This document shows positions 53,599-62,230 of a DNA stretch of 64,000 nt, piece by piece. This stretch comes from Flavobacterium sp. LC2016-12. Its GTDB lineage: Bacteria; Bacteroidota; Bacteroidia; Flavobacteriales; Flavobacteriaceae. Numbering within the stretch: position 1 is the stretch's first letter; every line of letters starts with the position of its first letter. The stretch spans positions 186,001 through 250,000 of the forward strand of contig NZ_JADKPT010000002.1 of the NCBI RefSeq assembly GCF_015351595.1, written 5' to 3'. The position numbers and the translations under genes are program-made. The notes beneath the pieces are model-generated. The model made no database searches, was not told the origin of the DNA, and saw only the letters and a program-made list of their open reading frames with translations.

Positions 53599-54570
53599 CT
53601 ATTCTTTCTTTAAACTAAACACATGGGCCAGTGTCAGAAAAAAAGTGTTCCCCTGGAATCTGTTAATAGCATCAACCTCAGCCAGCCATCTAAATCCTGC
53701 AGAAGTTTTACAACCAATATGAAAATAGTTGATCTCGGCTCCTATTGCTCCAACGCTATCCTTATCACCTTCTACAATTCCTATTATTGGTACAGGAATC
53801 TTATCACTAGTCACTTTATATTGTAAATAGTAAATTAAACCCGCGTTCAATATTCCTGTTGGCGCTGTTTTCTCTGCATTCATCATATAGAATGTTTTAC
53901 CCAATCCGCCTTCAATACTTAAAATGTCTCCGGTTTTAATATCGGTATCTTTCTTTTTTCCATTGATTTCATAAGAAGCTAAAGTGGCAAAGTGAAATGT
54001 TTTTTTATCATTAAAATATAAAGTTGTTCCGGCTGAAAATTCGTTCATGAACATTCCTAAACCACTATTATCAGATGCTCCGGCTGTAAATCTTCCGGTT
54101 GGCAAATACATTTGGTAACTCACTACAAAATCGGCTCTTTTATTATGCCATCCTAATTGAATGGGTTGAATATAAGAGTCTGTCAATGCCAGGGAATTAT
54201 TCACATCTGTACTATTTCCCTGAATTGTATTTGCTGCAAAAGCCAATAATGCAGTTGCACCATAATTAGCTCCTAAAATTTTAAAATCACTTACCCATGA
54301 AATTCCGGCTCCGGTAATCGTCATGGTTAAATCTGGGTTAGCAACCGATTTATCTCCATTGGCATCTTTTAAAGATGATGCACTATAAAAATATCCTGGA
54401 ATATAAACACTTAAGGTATTTGCAGGAGTTTGAGTTCCGGATTGCAATCCCATGGCTCCCAAAATATGACCTCCTTTTAGTTGTGACTGTCCAATAAAGG
54501 AAACAAAAAGAAGTAGTAGTGTAAATAATGATTTGATTGTTTGTTTCTGTTTAAATTTCGTTTTCATCAT
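53599..54570 (-). CDS. SphA/phenol-MetA-type outer-membrane transporter-like protein
   Basis: A signal peptide (to FIGQSQ) is followed by alternating beta strands, with the family's DFVVSYQMYLPTGRFT motif, a glycine turn (DNSGLGMFMNEFSAGTTLYF) and FHIGCKTSAGFRWLAEV near the end. The family is known from aromatic-degradation and lipid gene clusters and is thought to form an outer-membrane channel. It is 323 aa and lies 55 bases downstream of a membrane-anchored AraC regulator, so the two may share a transcript. Confidence 0.82.
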   Translation of the reverse strand: MMKTKFKQKQTIKSLFTLLLLFVSFIGQSQLKGGHILGAMGLQSGTQTPANTLSVYIPGYFYSASSLKDANGDKSVANPDLTMTITGAGISWVSDFKILGANYGATALLAFAANTIQGNSTDVNNSLALTDSYIQPIQLGWHNKRADFVVSYQMYLPTGRFTAGASDNSGLGMFMNEFSAGTTLYFNDKKTFHFATLASYEINGKKKDTDIKTGDILSIEGGLGKTFYMMNAEKTAPTGILNAGLIYYLQYKVTSDKIPVPIIGIVEGDKDSVGAIGAEINYFHIGCKTSAGFRWLAEVDAINRFQGNTFFLTLAHVFSLKKE

Positions 54571-54625
54571 TTCTACTTTAAAAATTAATAAAACCTAACA
54601 AACCCTTTCTACAAACTATATCTTT

Positions 54626-55855
54626 TTAGTTTGAAGATTGTTTTAAATAATAAGTAGTTGCTTTTTCAGGATTGATTCTGATTACTTTAAAATATTCTGA
54701 AGGCGATTTTCCGGTATGCTTAATAAAAGCTCTGAAACAGGTCGTTCTTGATTTAAACCCGGAACCCCATGCCATTCCTTCAAGTGACAAATCTTTCCAA
54801 TCCGGATCGTTTATTTTGTCTTTGAAATATTCAATTCTTTTCAGGTTTACATAATCCTGGAAATGAAGATTGAATTCTGAATTAATTAAATTTGATAGAT
54901 GATGTACCGATATTCCGGTCTCTTCAGCAATATCACGAATCACTAAATCTTTCTTCAGGAAAAGCTCTTTTGTAGCAAAGATGTTTTCTAATTGAGCGAG
55001 ATATTGTTGCTTTTTTTCTGTCGTTAATTCTTTCACTACCGGCAGACTATTTTTTGTTTCATTTGTTTTAATGATCACCAGGTGATTTTCTTGCTGATCA
55101 AAGTCAAAATTCTCATTTACTTCATTGCTATCATTTACCTCTACTATTTCATTTGCATCATAGAAAATTTGCGGCTTAAAATAAAGCCATCCCACTGTAA
55201 AAACAAGCACTGAAGAAATCAGGATATAACATGAAAAGTCGATACTATCAACACGGTTTACTAAAAAATAATGTACAAAAAGCGTCGAAAACAAAAACAA
55301 AATCATCAAATTATAAAGTCGGATCCAGCTTAAAACTTTTATTCTGTTAAATTGATCTACGTTGAATTTTTTCAAATCATAATTCAAAATCATCATAGTC
55401 TGGCAAAAAGCGTACATCAGCCAAATCGTTAGACTTAGCATCGAAAAAGGGCTTTCTATTCTAACTGCCAAATTATTAATAATAGGAAGATCAAAATAGC
55501 TGTCAACCCATACAATTAGTGTTAAACTAAAATAGAAGATAAAAGGCAGAAAATGCATCCAATCATACTTTCTAAATATCCTGTCTGAAAACAAAACACT
55601 TCTTACATATAAGAAAGCAGAAGGTGCTACTAAAAACATAAATGATTTTGTGATCATAAACAGATCAGGGAAGGTCTTGAAAGTAGTGGCCGATAAGTAA
55701 AAATTATAGACACTCACAACGGCAAGACTGAACAGAAATAGCCCTAAAAAGAAACTTTTTGAATAGTTTTTCTTTGAAAAAAGAACCATAAATGATGTTG
55801 CAAAACCAACTATTGTGGCTACAAAAAAGAAAAGAGAGAGTACTATATCGAGCAT
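54626..55855 (-). CDS. Membrane-anchored AraC-family transcriptional regulator
   Basis: The N-terminal half (about residues 1-240) has seven hydrophobic segments and the C-terminal part (about 290-400) is an AraC DNA-binding domain with two helix-turn-helix units. The first is VIRDIAEETGISVHHLSNLINSEF; the second is LEGMAWGSGFKSRTTCFRAFIKHTGKSPSEYF. So the protein could sense a ligand at or in the membrane and act directly on DNA. It lies just ahead of the SphA-like gene and close to the DUF operon, which are natural candidate targets. It is 409 aa. Confidence 0.88.
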   Translation of the reverse strand: MLDIVLSLFFFVATIVGFATSFMVLFSKKNYSKSFFLGLFLFSLAVVSVYNFYLSATTFKTFPDLFMITKSFMFLVAPSAFLYVRSVLFSDRIFRKYDWMHFLPFIFYFSLTLIVWVDSYFDLPIINNLAVRIESPFSMLSLTIWLMYAFCQTMMILNYDLKKFNVDQFNRIKVLSWIRLYNLMILFLFSTLFVHYFLVNRVDSIDFSCYILISSVLVFTVGWLYFKPQIFYDANEIVEVNDSNEVNENFDFDQQENHLVIIKTNETKNSLPVVKELTTEKKQQYLAQLENIFATKELFLKKDLVIRDIAEETGISVHHLSNLINSEFNLHFQDYVNLKRIEYFKDKINDPDWKDLSLEGMAWGSGFKSRTTCFRAFIKHTGKSPSEYFKVIRINPEKATTYYLKQSSN

Positions 55856-55933
55856 AATTTCCGGCTTAAATTTTAAAAGGTATTTCTTTTAATGTTGGTT
55901 AAAAGAACAGACTTGGGGAGTCATTTAAAAGGC

Positions 55934-55963
55934 TATACTTATTTGCCGAAACAAATAAGTATA
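55934..55963. terminator. Hairpin after the DUF4136 gene
   Basis: TATACTTATTTG and CAAATAAGTATA pair around 6 bases. Only a weak T tract follows on the minus strand, so termination is possible but unsure. Confidence 0.5.
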
Positions 55964-56004
55964 GAGGCCCTTATACATTAAATTTATAGCTATAAATTGG
56001 TCAA

Positions 56005-56586
56005 CTATTTTTTGGCTAATCCCGGAGGAAAACCTTCTAATATTTTTTTAATTGCACCATTGATAAATTCTTCCGGATTATCAGGCTTGCTATCAATTTG
56101 TGCATTCCCAATTCCCTGCCAAACCAGTTTGCCGGTTTTGGTAGATACAATATCAATAATCAATGAACCATCAACATAATCATAGGAATTAAATGTTGTT
56201 GAACCGCCGCCCATCATAGCACCACCACCCCAATATCCATAAGGACGGTACATACCACCGTAACCATAGAAATTAGTATCGGCTGTAACTTGTGTTTTAT
56301 TTTTTAGGATGGATACTGCATTTACTTTTAGATCCGGATTTGAAGAGGATTCTGTAAAGCCTTTTGCAGTCATTTCGGCACGAATGGCTTTTGCAACACG
56401 ATCAACATTAAGTTGATTTACCTGACCTTCCTGAGCTCTCAAATCATAAACAGTGAAAGTTCTGTATTCGCCAAAGTTGGCAGAATGGTCATAATCAGTA
56501 GTTACTTTTACGGTTGGAGAACAACTGAAAAGCAATCCCATCACAAAAAATGGGATAATACGAAGATTCTTTCTTTTAATATTCAT
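56005..56586 (-). CDS. DUF4136 lipoprotein
   Basis: The lipobox is LLFSCSPT. The DUF4136 pattern is visible: VTTDYDHSANFGEYRTFTVYD, a helix (RVAKAIRAEMTAKGFTESSSNPDLKVNA), a Gly/Tyr-rich loop (YGYGGMYRPYGYWGGGAMMGG), then GSLIIDIVSTKTGKLVWQGIGNA. It is 193 aa. The family is widespread in Gram-negative envelopes with no known function. It lies 249 bases downstream of the DUF6515 gene, on the same strand. Confidence 0.88.
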   Translation of the reverse strand: MNIKRKNLRIIPFFVMGLLFSCSPTVKVTTDYDHSANFGEYRTFTVYDLRAQEGQVNQLNVDRVAKAIRAEMTAKGFTESSSNPDLKVNAVSILKNKTQVTADTNFYGYGGMYRPYGYWGGGAMMGGGSTTFNSYDYVDGSLIIDIVSTKTGKLVWQGIGNAQIDSKPDNPEEFINGAIKKILEGFPPGLAKK

Positions 56587-56835
56587 TTTGTGGTATTTAG
56601 ATTAATGATTAAATTCGTTTAATGTGACATTATAAAATCATGATCAAATCTAGTACGAAAGGCAAATCATGTTAAACAGTTGTTAATAAAACACAACTCC
56701 TTATATAACAATTCCTTACTATACTCTCAAAGATAAATCATTTTGTTTAATTAACATAACAGAGTGGTTAAAATTCTTACTTATTTTAGGATACTTTATT
56801 TTTATTCATTCTAAGTACCCTCAAAGCCTATATCA

Positions 56836-57603
56836 TCATTTTCCCTGAACAACAACATAACTATCCTGACCCTCTTTTGAGATTGGCTGGTAATAAACAT
56901 TGTTATAAATCAAGTATTTTTGACCATCAATGGTTTTTTCTTCTGCTCCCTCAGGAAGATGTGCTACAACTGCCCCTACGGGTGCATTTACTACTTTGTA
57001 CTTACTCGATGCCTTTGCATAATAAGTTCCTCCGTAATAATAATACTCTGTTCCCGAAACCGTAATGGTTACATATCCTTTTGGCAGTTCTGAAATTGTA
57101 GCACCTAATGGAGCAGGAACAACTTTATAACCACCTGAATCTTTAACATAATAAACACCGTCATCATAATTGTATTGATTGTTTTCAACCGTAATAACAA
57201 TTGCTGCCGTGGTTAAGGTTGCTGCGAAGAAACCTATAGGATACCAGGTTGGCCCCCAATAATAAGGCACAAACGGATGGTAGATATAAGGATACGGCAC
57301 CGGATAAGGATGAAATGGTGGCGGTGGCAACGGTCTTGGATAGGGATGAGGATAAGGATGCGGTGGCGGCAATGGTCTCGGCGGAATAGGTCTAACCGGT
57401 CCTGGTCCCGGGGGAATTGGTCTTGGCGTTGGCATTGGTCGCGGCATTGGCATTGGTCGTGGCATTGGTCTCGGTGCAAAATGACCAAAACGCTGTGCAG
57501 CTGCTTCTTCTGGTATCATAGTCAATATTGCAAACAATGCTGCAACCAGGATCGAGATTTTATTTTTTGATTTGTATACTTTCATGACAATTGATTTTTG
57601 CAT
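56836..57603 (-). CDS. DUF6515-type exported proline-rich protein
   Basis: A signal region (to EEAAAQ) is followed by a strongly Pro/Arg/His/Tyr-rich tract (about residues 42-115, repeats such as RPMPMPRPMP and PPPHPYPHPYP) and a hydrophobic segment (FFAATLTTAAIVITV). Three repeats of about 45 residues follow, with the pattern YYxxGxYYxKxxxxYKVVxAPxGAxVxxLPxGY. The last tract matches the DUF6515 pattern. The ATG overlaps the stop of the DUF2092 gene (TAATG), showing translational coupling; a second ATG six codons in is possible. It may span or bind the cell wall. Confidence 0.85.
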   Translation of the reverse strand: MQKSIVMKVYKSKNKISILVAALFAILTMIPEEAAAQRFGHFAPRPMPRPMPMPRPMPTPRPIPPGPGPVRPIPPRPLPPPHPYPHPYPRPLPPPPFHPYPVPYPYIYHPFVPYYWGPTWYPIGFFAATLTTAAIVITVENNQYNYDDGVYYVKDSGGYKVVPAPLGATISELPKGYVTITVSGTEYYYYGGTYYAKASSKYKVVNAPVGAVVAHLPEGAEEKTIDGQKYLIYNNVYYQPISKEGQDSYVVVQGK

Positions 57604-58343
57604 TATTTAGTAGTTTCTCTAGGCGCAAGCTTTACTTTGGTTGCTTTTGGAGGTGTCATAAATTCAAACATAGAATTTGGATAATCTGTATTTACAATCC
57701 AGTCTTTATAAATAGCCTCGTATTGTGGCTTGTCTTTATCGTTGGTATATATAATTACTAGTTTTACAGGTAAAAACAAATCGTCATTGGCAATCCAAAA
57801 CTGGAAACTTTTTGTTGTATCGCTTCCTGCAATATGAAAACACTCACGTCCATCGACTATTGTTTTACCTAAAAAAACTAAATTGCCCTGCTCTGAGAAT
57901 AAATCCTTCAAAAAATCAGGATAGAAAAAATCGGCACCCGGAAATTCTATTCCGAATTTTTTGCTTATTTCATCAATGGTTTCAATAATAGAACCCGGAG
58001 CTGTTGTGCTTGCATAGGTATTATTATCAAATGAATAATAATTCAGGGTTTTTCCGTTGTACCATAACCCTTTATTTCCTTTGTCGCCTGAAGAAATCAC
58101 TTTCATTTTATTTGGAAACTTCATGGTGACTTTTTCATTTAGTGCATGCTTTATCAATCCTAAATGTTCATTAAAAACATCGTACGTAGTTACTGTCGTA
58201 AAACTACAGGATGTTATATCCTGCAACGTTTCACTAGTTCGATGCAAGAGAAAAACAGCCGTTGAATCGATACGCTGTGTCTGGCCTTTTGCTGTGATTG
58301 TCAATATCACAAAGCCCATAAAAAACAAAAACTTCTTATTCAT
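57603..58343 (-). CDS. DUF2092 exported protein (LolA-like fold)
   Basis: After a signal peptide (to TAKGQ) come the DUF2092 features: LHRTSETLQDITSCSFTTV, a run of strands such as VTMKFPNKMKVISSGDKGNKGLWYNGKTL, and FHIAGSDTTKSFQFWIANDDLFLPVKLVI. The family is related to lipoprotein-carrier-like half-barrels that hold a hydrophobic ligand; whether this one does is inferred. It is 246 aa. It sits between the DUF2252 and DUF6515 genes and shares TAATG with the latter. Confidence 0.86.
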   Translation of the reverse strand: MNKKFLFFMGFVILTITAKGQTQRIDSTAVFLLHRTSETLQDITSCSFTTVTTYDVFNEHLGLIKHALNEKVTMKFPNKMKVISSGDKGNKGLWYNGKTLNYYSFDNNTYASTTAPGSIIETIDEISKKFGIEFPGADFFYPDFLKDLFSEQGNLVFLGKTIVDGRECFHIAGSDTTKSFQFWIANDDLFLPVKLVIIYTNDKDKPQYEAIYKDWIVNTDYPNSMFEFMTPPKATKVKLAPRETTK

Positions 58344-58370
58344 AAATTCAATTTTAATAATTATTGAAAG

Positions 58371-59771
58371 TTATATATCTTCTGATATTGGTAATCTTCC
58401 TTCTTTAATTGCTTCCAGCATTGTATAGTAATCTGCCTCATTTTGATTCGCATACGAAACCGAAAATTTTGCAATGGCATTGGCAAATTCATCTCCTTTG
58501 CCAAGATATCCTGATAAGATGGAAGGATCTCCGGTACGTGCATGCGATCTCGCCAGCGCCCAACCGCAGGCTTTTGCATATGAGGCCATATTTTTGGGCT
58601 TCATAATTTCAAGAACAGGTTTTACTTTGGCATCACGAAGCTGACGGATGTAAAAGAACTTATCTTCACTATCATTTGTCCATCCTAAAAACATATCCGA
58701 AGCGGACTGCATCAACTTTTGTCCTCTGACAATTCGCTCTCCCTGATGACTGTATTTGCCTTTTGTCTTTACATGAGCTTCTAAAACACTTTGTCTGGCT
58801 TCTTTAAACTGCAAGAAGATAGGTTCGGCAGTAGCGGACATCAATAAACTAATGCCGCAAAGTGTTCCTACGCTTCCTACTCCTACTACTTTGATGGCAA
58901 AATCATGCAAAGCATACCGGCTTAGCAACACTTTTTTCTCGTCAGATAAGGTTTCCATATACCTTTTATGTATAGTGGTAGCTTCTCTTTCAAGTCGTTG
59001 CCATTCTTCTCCTATCGGATGAAAAATTAAAGGCGGTTCATCTTTTATTCTGGCACGGTTACCTTCCATATAAGTCATTTTAGCAAACTCTTTCTCGTGC
59101 GCCGTATATTCGGAAGCTTTTTTTAATCTTTTTTGTTGAAATTCTTTGAGTTCTTCGTCGTCCCCACGTTCAATCAGTTCTGCAAGATCAATATCAGCAT
59201 ACCAAATTTGAAGTGCCGACAATTGACTATAATCCGACATATTTCTTTTATAACTATCAGCCACATGCCAGGCAAATTCTTTACAAATTTTATTAGAGAA
59301 TTTCTTCCATCTTCCGGCAATTACAAAACTGGTCGCTAATCTTTTGATATCCCATTCCCATGGTCCCGGAAATGTTTCATCAAAATCGTTAATATCAAAA
59401 ACGATTTTTCGCTCAGGAGTTGCAAATCCTCCGAAATTCATCAAATGACAATCGCCACAAAGCTGCAGATCAATTCCTGTATTTAGCGTATTTTCTAAAT
59501 CAGCGGCCATGATTGCAGCAGCTCCTCTAAAAAATGAAAACGGACTTTCCATCATGCGACTGTATCGAATTGGCACTAAATTTTCCATTCTCCCGATACT
59601 GGTTTTGATCAAAATTTCAACCGGATCTTCACGATTCTCAGACGGATTCCATTCGGCATGACTTGATCGGGGCACCAACTTTCGAATAGCAACACCTTTA
59701 TCATAACGTGCTGCTTTTGATGCTGCCGGATTAAATTGATTGTCGTCGTTATCTGTGAATTTTTCAGCCAT
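58371..59771 (-). CDS. DUF2252 protein, kinase-like fold
   Basis: The family signatures are RMENLVPIRYSRMMESPFSF, LCGDCHLMNFGG and FDINDFDETFPGPWEWDIKRL. The second and third resemble the HGDxHxxN and DxxD catalytic motifs of aminoglycoside-phosphotransferase-like kinases (GDCHxxN, then DINDFD). A small-molecule or protein phosphotransferase is therefore plausible, but no substrate is known. There is no signal peptide, so it should be cytoplasmic, unlike its operon partners. It is 466 aa. It is 9 bases from the DUF1254 gene and 27 from the DUF2092 gene. Confidence 0.88.
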   Translation of the reverse strand: MAEKFTDNDDNQFNPAASKAARYDKGVAIRKLVPRSSHAEWNPSENREDPVEILIKTSIGRMENLVPIRYSRMMESPFSFFRGAAAIMAADLENTLNTGIDLQLCGDCHLMNFGGFATPERKIVFDINDFDETFPGPWEWDIKRLATSFVIAGRWKKFSNKICKEFAWHVADSYKRNMSDYSQLSALQIWYADIDLAELIERGDDEELKEFQQKRLKKASEYTAHEKEFAKMTYMEGNRARIKDEPPLIFHPIGEEWQRLEREATTIHKRYMETLSDEKKVLLSRYALHDFAIKVVGVGSVGTLCGISLLMSATAEPIFLQFKEARQSVLEAHVKTKGKYSHQGERIVRGQKLMQSASDMFLGWTNDSEDKFFYIRQLRDAKVKPVLEIMKPKNMASYAKACGWALARSHARTGDPSILSGYLGKGDEFANAIAKFSVSYANQNEADYYTMLEAIKEGRLPISEDI

Positions 59772-59780
59772 AAAATAATT

Positions 59781-61232
59781 TTATTTCACCTCTTCAACAT
59801 CTCCCATTTTCCATGCTTTATCAAAAAAACCTTTTTCTGGACCATAAAAACGAGCCAGTAATTCAAATTTTCCTTTAGGATTGGTTGGTACCCAATTCGA
59901 TTCTTTTCCGGCTGGCGCTTTTGCACCAAAATAAAGATCTACAGAACCATCAGCATTTTTTTGAAGTCCCGGTGTTGTAGAGGCACGGCTGAAATATTTT
60001 TCACCAACTATTAAAGCATGAGTCTCACGATCATAAACTGTTATAGACCAATATAATTTTACAGGAACTTTTGCCGGCAAATGAAGTTTATACAGTTTTG
60101 ATCCGTCTAAAGACTTGCCATTATTATCTTTTGTACTCATCAAATAAAATTGTCCTGAACCCAAATGTTTCGCGCTGAAGTAAGCCATAGAATAGCTTAT
60201 TGCTCTTTCATCAACCGGATATATATTTGGCAGTTCATAATTTGCCATAATCGCTTTAACTACATCCTGAGATGCCGGTAATGCCCATTTTGTGCCATCA
60301 TAAAAAGGAGGAGTAAAAATGGCTTCATATTTTTTATCAATCCAACTGTGTGCGACTTTAATTGCAGCATTAAGAATTTCCTGTCTTCTGGCATCTGCCT
60401 GAAAAGTTTTTCCTTTCTCGATTCCAATAGATTTCAATTGGTCAATCATTACCATATCCCGAGTCAACCAAGGTTCTCTCTGAACAAACTGATTTAATAT
60501 TTCAAAAAAGTGCATATTGTATGGAATGGTATTGCTAAACGGAATACCTATTAAATCTACAAATTGTGTTGGAGGCGGATTATCAGCTTCTGAAAGCGGA
60601 TATATTTTTACTTTTTTTCCGTAATCAGTTGCTCTCTTAATGTCAGCCGGACTTCCATCTGTAAGATTAGAACGCAATATGGCAAAACCCGTATAAGTTG
60701 AAGAAGGCATTGGAATATAGCCAAATGGCACAGCATCTTTATAATTAGGTGGCAAAATGAGGTATTTCCCTCCTTTACCTTTGTCAACTCCTGCTGGACC
60801 AATATCTTCAATAGCAGTCTGCCAGCCATCATCTAAACTACCTGTTAAAGAGGAAACCCCTTCTACTGGTGGAATTTCTAAAACAACCGGTCCTTGTCTG
60901 GTATCATACAATGGATTTATATAAATAACATCCGGATTTGGAGTTAGGGTTTGATTCTTTGAATCAATTAATCTTGACCAATAAACAATTTGGTTATACT
61001 CTCCTTTTGCTTTTAAAAGACTTTCGTAAAGCAATTCAAAATTAACTGCGGGCATTCCCCAAATAACTGCTTCAATTGCACGATTGTAAACTATTTGTTC
61101 TTCAAAATCTGCAGGTTTAAATACCGCTGTTCCCGTGGTATCAGCAACTACTGTCGTTTCATCTATTTTTGTTGATTTTGTACAGGATACTAAAAAGCAA
61201 ACTGTTACAAGTGCTAAAATTTTTGATTTCAT
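59781..61232 (-). CDS. DUF1254/DUF1214 lipoprotein
   Basis: I start at the ATG at 61232, giving MKSKILALVTVCFLVSC, a lipoprotein signal; the longer frame runs back over the preceding intergenic DNA and the end of the previous gene. The N-terminal DUF1254 domain (about residues 50-170, GMPAVNFELLYESLL, DVIYINPLYDTRQGPVVLEIPP) and C-terminal DUF1214 domain (about 340-470, YWSITVYDRETHALIVGE, SRASTTPGLQKNADGSVDLYFG, GKESNWVPTNPKGKFELLARFYGP) are both complete. It is 483 aa, and the function is unknown. Confidence 0.9.
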   Translation of the reverse strand: MKSKILALVTVCFLVSCTKSTKIDETTVVADTTGTAVFKPADFEEQIVYNRAIEAVIWGMPAVNFELLYESLLKAKGEYNQIVYWSRLIDSKNQTLTPNPDVIYINPLYDTRQGPVVLEIPPVEGVSSLTGSLDDGWQTAIEDIGPAGVDKGKGGKYLILPPNYKDAVPFGYIPMPSSTYTGFAILRSNLTDGSPADIKRATDYGKKVKIYPLSEADNPPPTQFVDLIGIPFSNTIPYNMHFFEILNQFVQREPWLTRDMVMIDQLKSIGIEKGKTFQADARRQEILNAAIKVAHSWIDKKYEAIFTPPFYDGTKWALPASQDVVKAIMANYELPNIYPVDERAISYSMAYFSAKHLGSGQFYLMSTKDNNGKSLDGSKLYKLHLPAKVPVKLYWSITVYDRETHALIVGEKYFSRASTTPGLQKNADGSVDLYFGAKAPAGKESNWVPTNPKGKFELLARFYGPEKGFFDKAWKMGDVEEVK

Positions 61233-61297
61233 GTCTTTTAGTTTATTTCTTAAGATGGAAAATGAGCAACAATTATAAACTTCAGATAAATGAAGTA

Positions 61298-62122
61298 TTA
61301 CTGAGGAAATATAAAAGCCACAACCGCTCTTAATCCCCAATCTGGTCTGATAGCTGAATGTCCTACAATTGGTATTAAAGGCATAACTGCAAATTGCATG
61401 GTTTGTCCTCCTAATTTTGTAATGGCTCCAACATTTGGACTAACCGTAATAAGCGTTGTATTTCCTTGCCAGTTTTGTGTAATTTCTGAAGTAAAACCTA
61501 AACTTGCACCGCTTTTATAACTGTGTGAAAGAAATATTTGAGTGTAAAATTGGTTGAAATCTGCCCGATCTGAACTACCAGCTACAGACCAAATTTGATT
61601 GGCTATAAAACCAATTGATAGTCCTTTTCCCTGATGCATGACTAAGACACTTGGACCTATACCAAATTTTTCTGTTCCTAAAAATTTTTCTGTAGCAGTT
61701 GGAACCAAAAAAGCGGGACCAACTCCTAAAATGAGACCTTTAGTTTTAGGAGCAAAAAAAGCGGTTACCGTAGCATCGCTTAAGCCAAACTCATGTGTGT
61801 TTTCGCCGATAACATCTTGTTGATCTACTACTGGAAGAATGTAACGGGTAATTAAATTTAAATTTTCACTTAATTTGAAAGGAATAACAGGCTGTATGTT
61901 AATCTGATATTTTATTCCATTATAAGGACCAATCCCGTAAGTAAGATTATTTTGCAACGGAACGCTAATTAAATTTGCTACCGGATTTGCCATTTTATCT
62001 GCCAATTCCTGTGCGCTTGCTCCCGCTTTTGGTTCTTCTTGTGCAAAAACATTAAAATTTAAAAGAAAAACAACTGCAATAAAAAGAGATTGAACTGAAA
62101 TAGAATACCTTGGAAGTTTCAT
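61298..62122 (-). CDS. Outer-membrane transporter-like protein (phenol-MetA/SphA-related)
   Basis: A signal peptide (to FNVFAQ) is followed by a beta-barrel-like chain: LTYGIGPYNGIKYQINIQPVIP, FGLSDATVTAFFAPKTKGLI, LGVGPAFLVPTATEKFLGTEKFGIGPS, and a C-terminal WGLRAVVAFIFPQ with an aromatic near the end. The DATVTAFF..G..GPAFLVPTAT pattern is typical of the group. It is 274 aa. It is the first gene of the probable five-gene operon and lies 65 bases before the DUF1254 start. Confidence 0.82.
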   Translation of the reverse strand: MKLPRYSISVQSLFIAVVFLLNFNVFAQEEPKAGASAQELADKMANPVANLISVPLQNNLTYGIGPYNGIKYQINIQPVIPFKLSENLNLITRYILPVVDQQDVIGENTHEFGLSDATVTAFFAPKTKGLILGVGPAFLVPTATEKFLGTEKFGIGPSVLVMHQGKGLSIGFIANQIWSVAGSSDRADFNQFYTQIFLSHSYKSGASLGFTSEITQNWQGNTTLITVSPNVGAITKLGGQTMQFAVMPLIPIVGHSAIRPDWGLRAVVAFIFPQ

Positions 62123-62164
62123 AATTTATTTTCTTTTAAAAGATTTTTACTCCTTCTTAAAATC

Positions 62165-62206
62165 AAACAGAAACAACTTTTGTAAATTTAAAAGTTGTTT
62201 CTGTTT
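62165..62206 (-). terminator. Terminator of the arylsulfatase gene
   Basis: A 17-bp stem (AAACAGAAACAACTTTT with its exact complement) around 8 bases. On the minus strand it follows the sulfatase stop by 24 bases and precedes the transporter-like gene, so the two may be separate transcripts. Confidence 0.65.
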
Positions 62207-62230
62207 CTTAATTTTTATCCAATTAAATTA

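Noticed and set aside
57234..57570. Arg- and Trp-rich frames on both strands within the DUF6515 gene
   Set aside because: They are shadows of the Pro/Arg/His repeat tract; no signal, family or context supports them.
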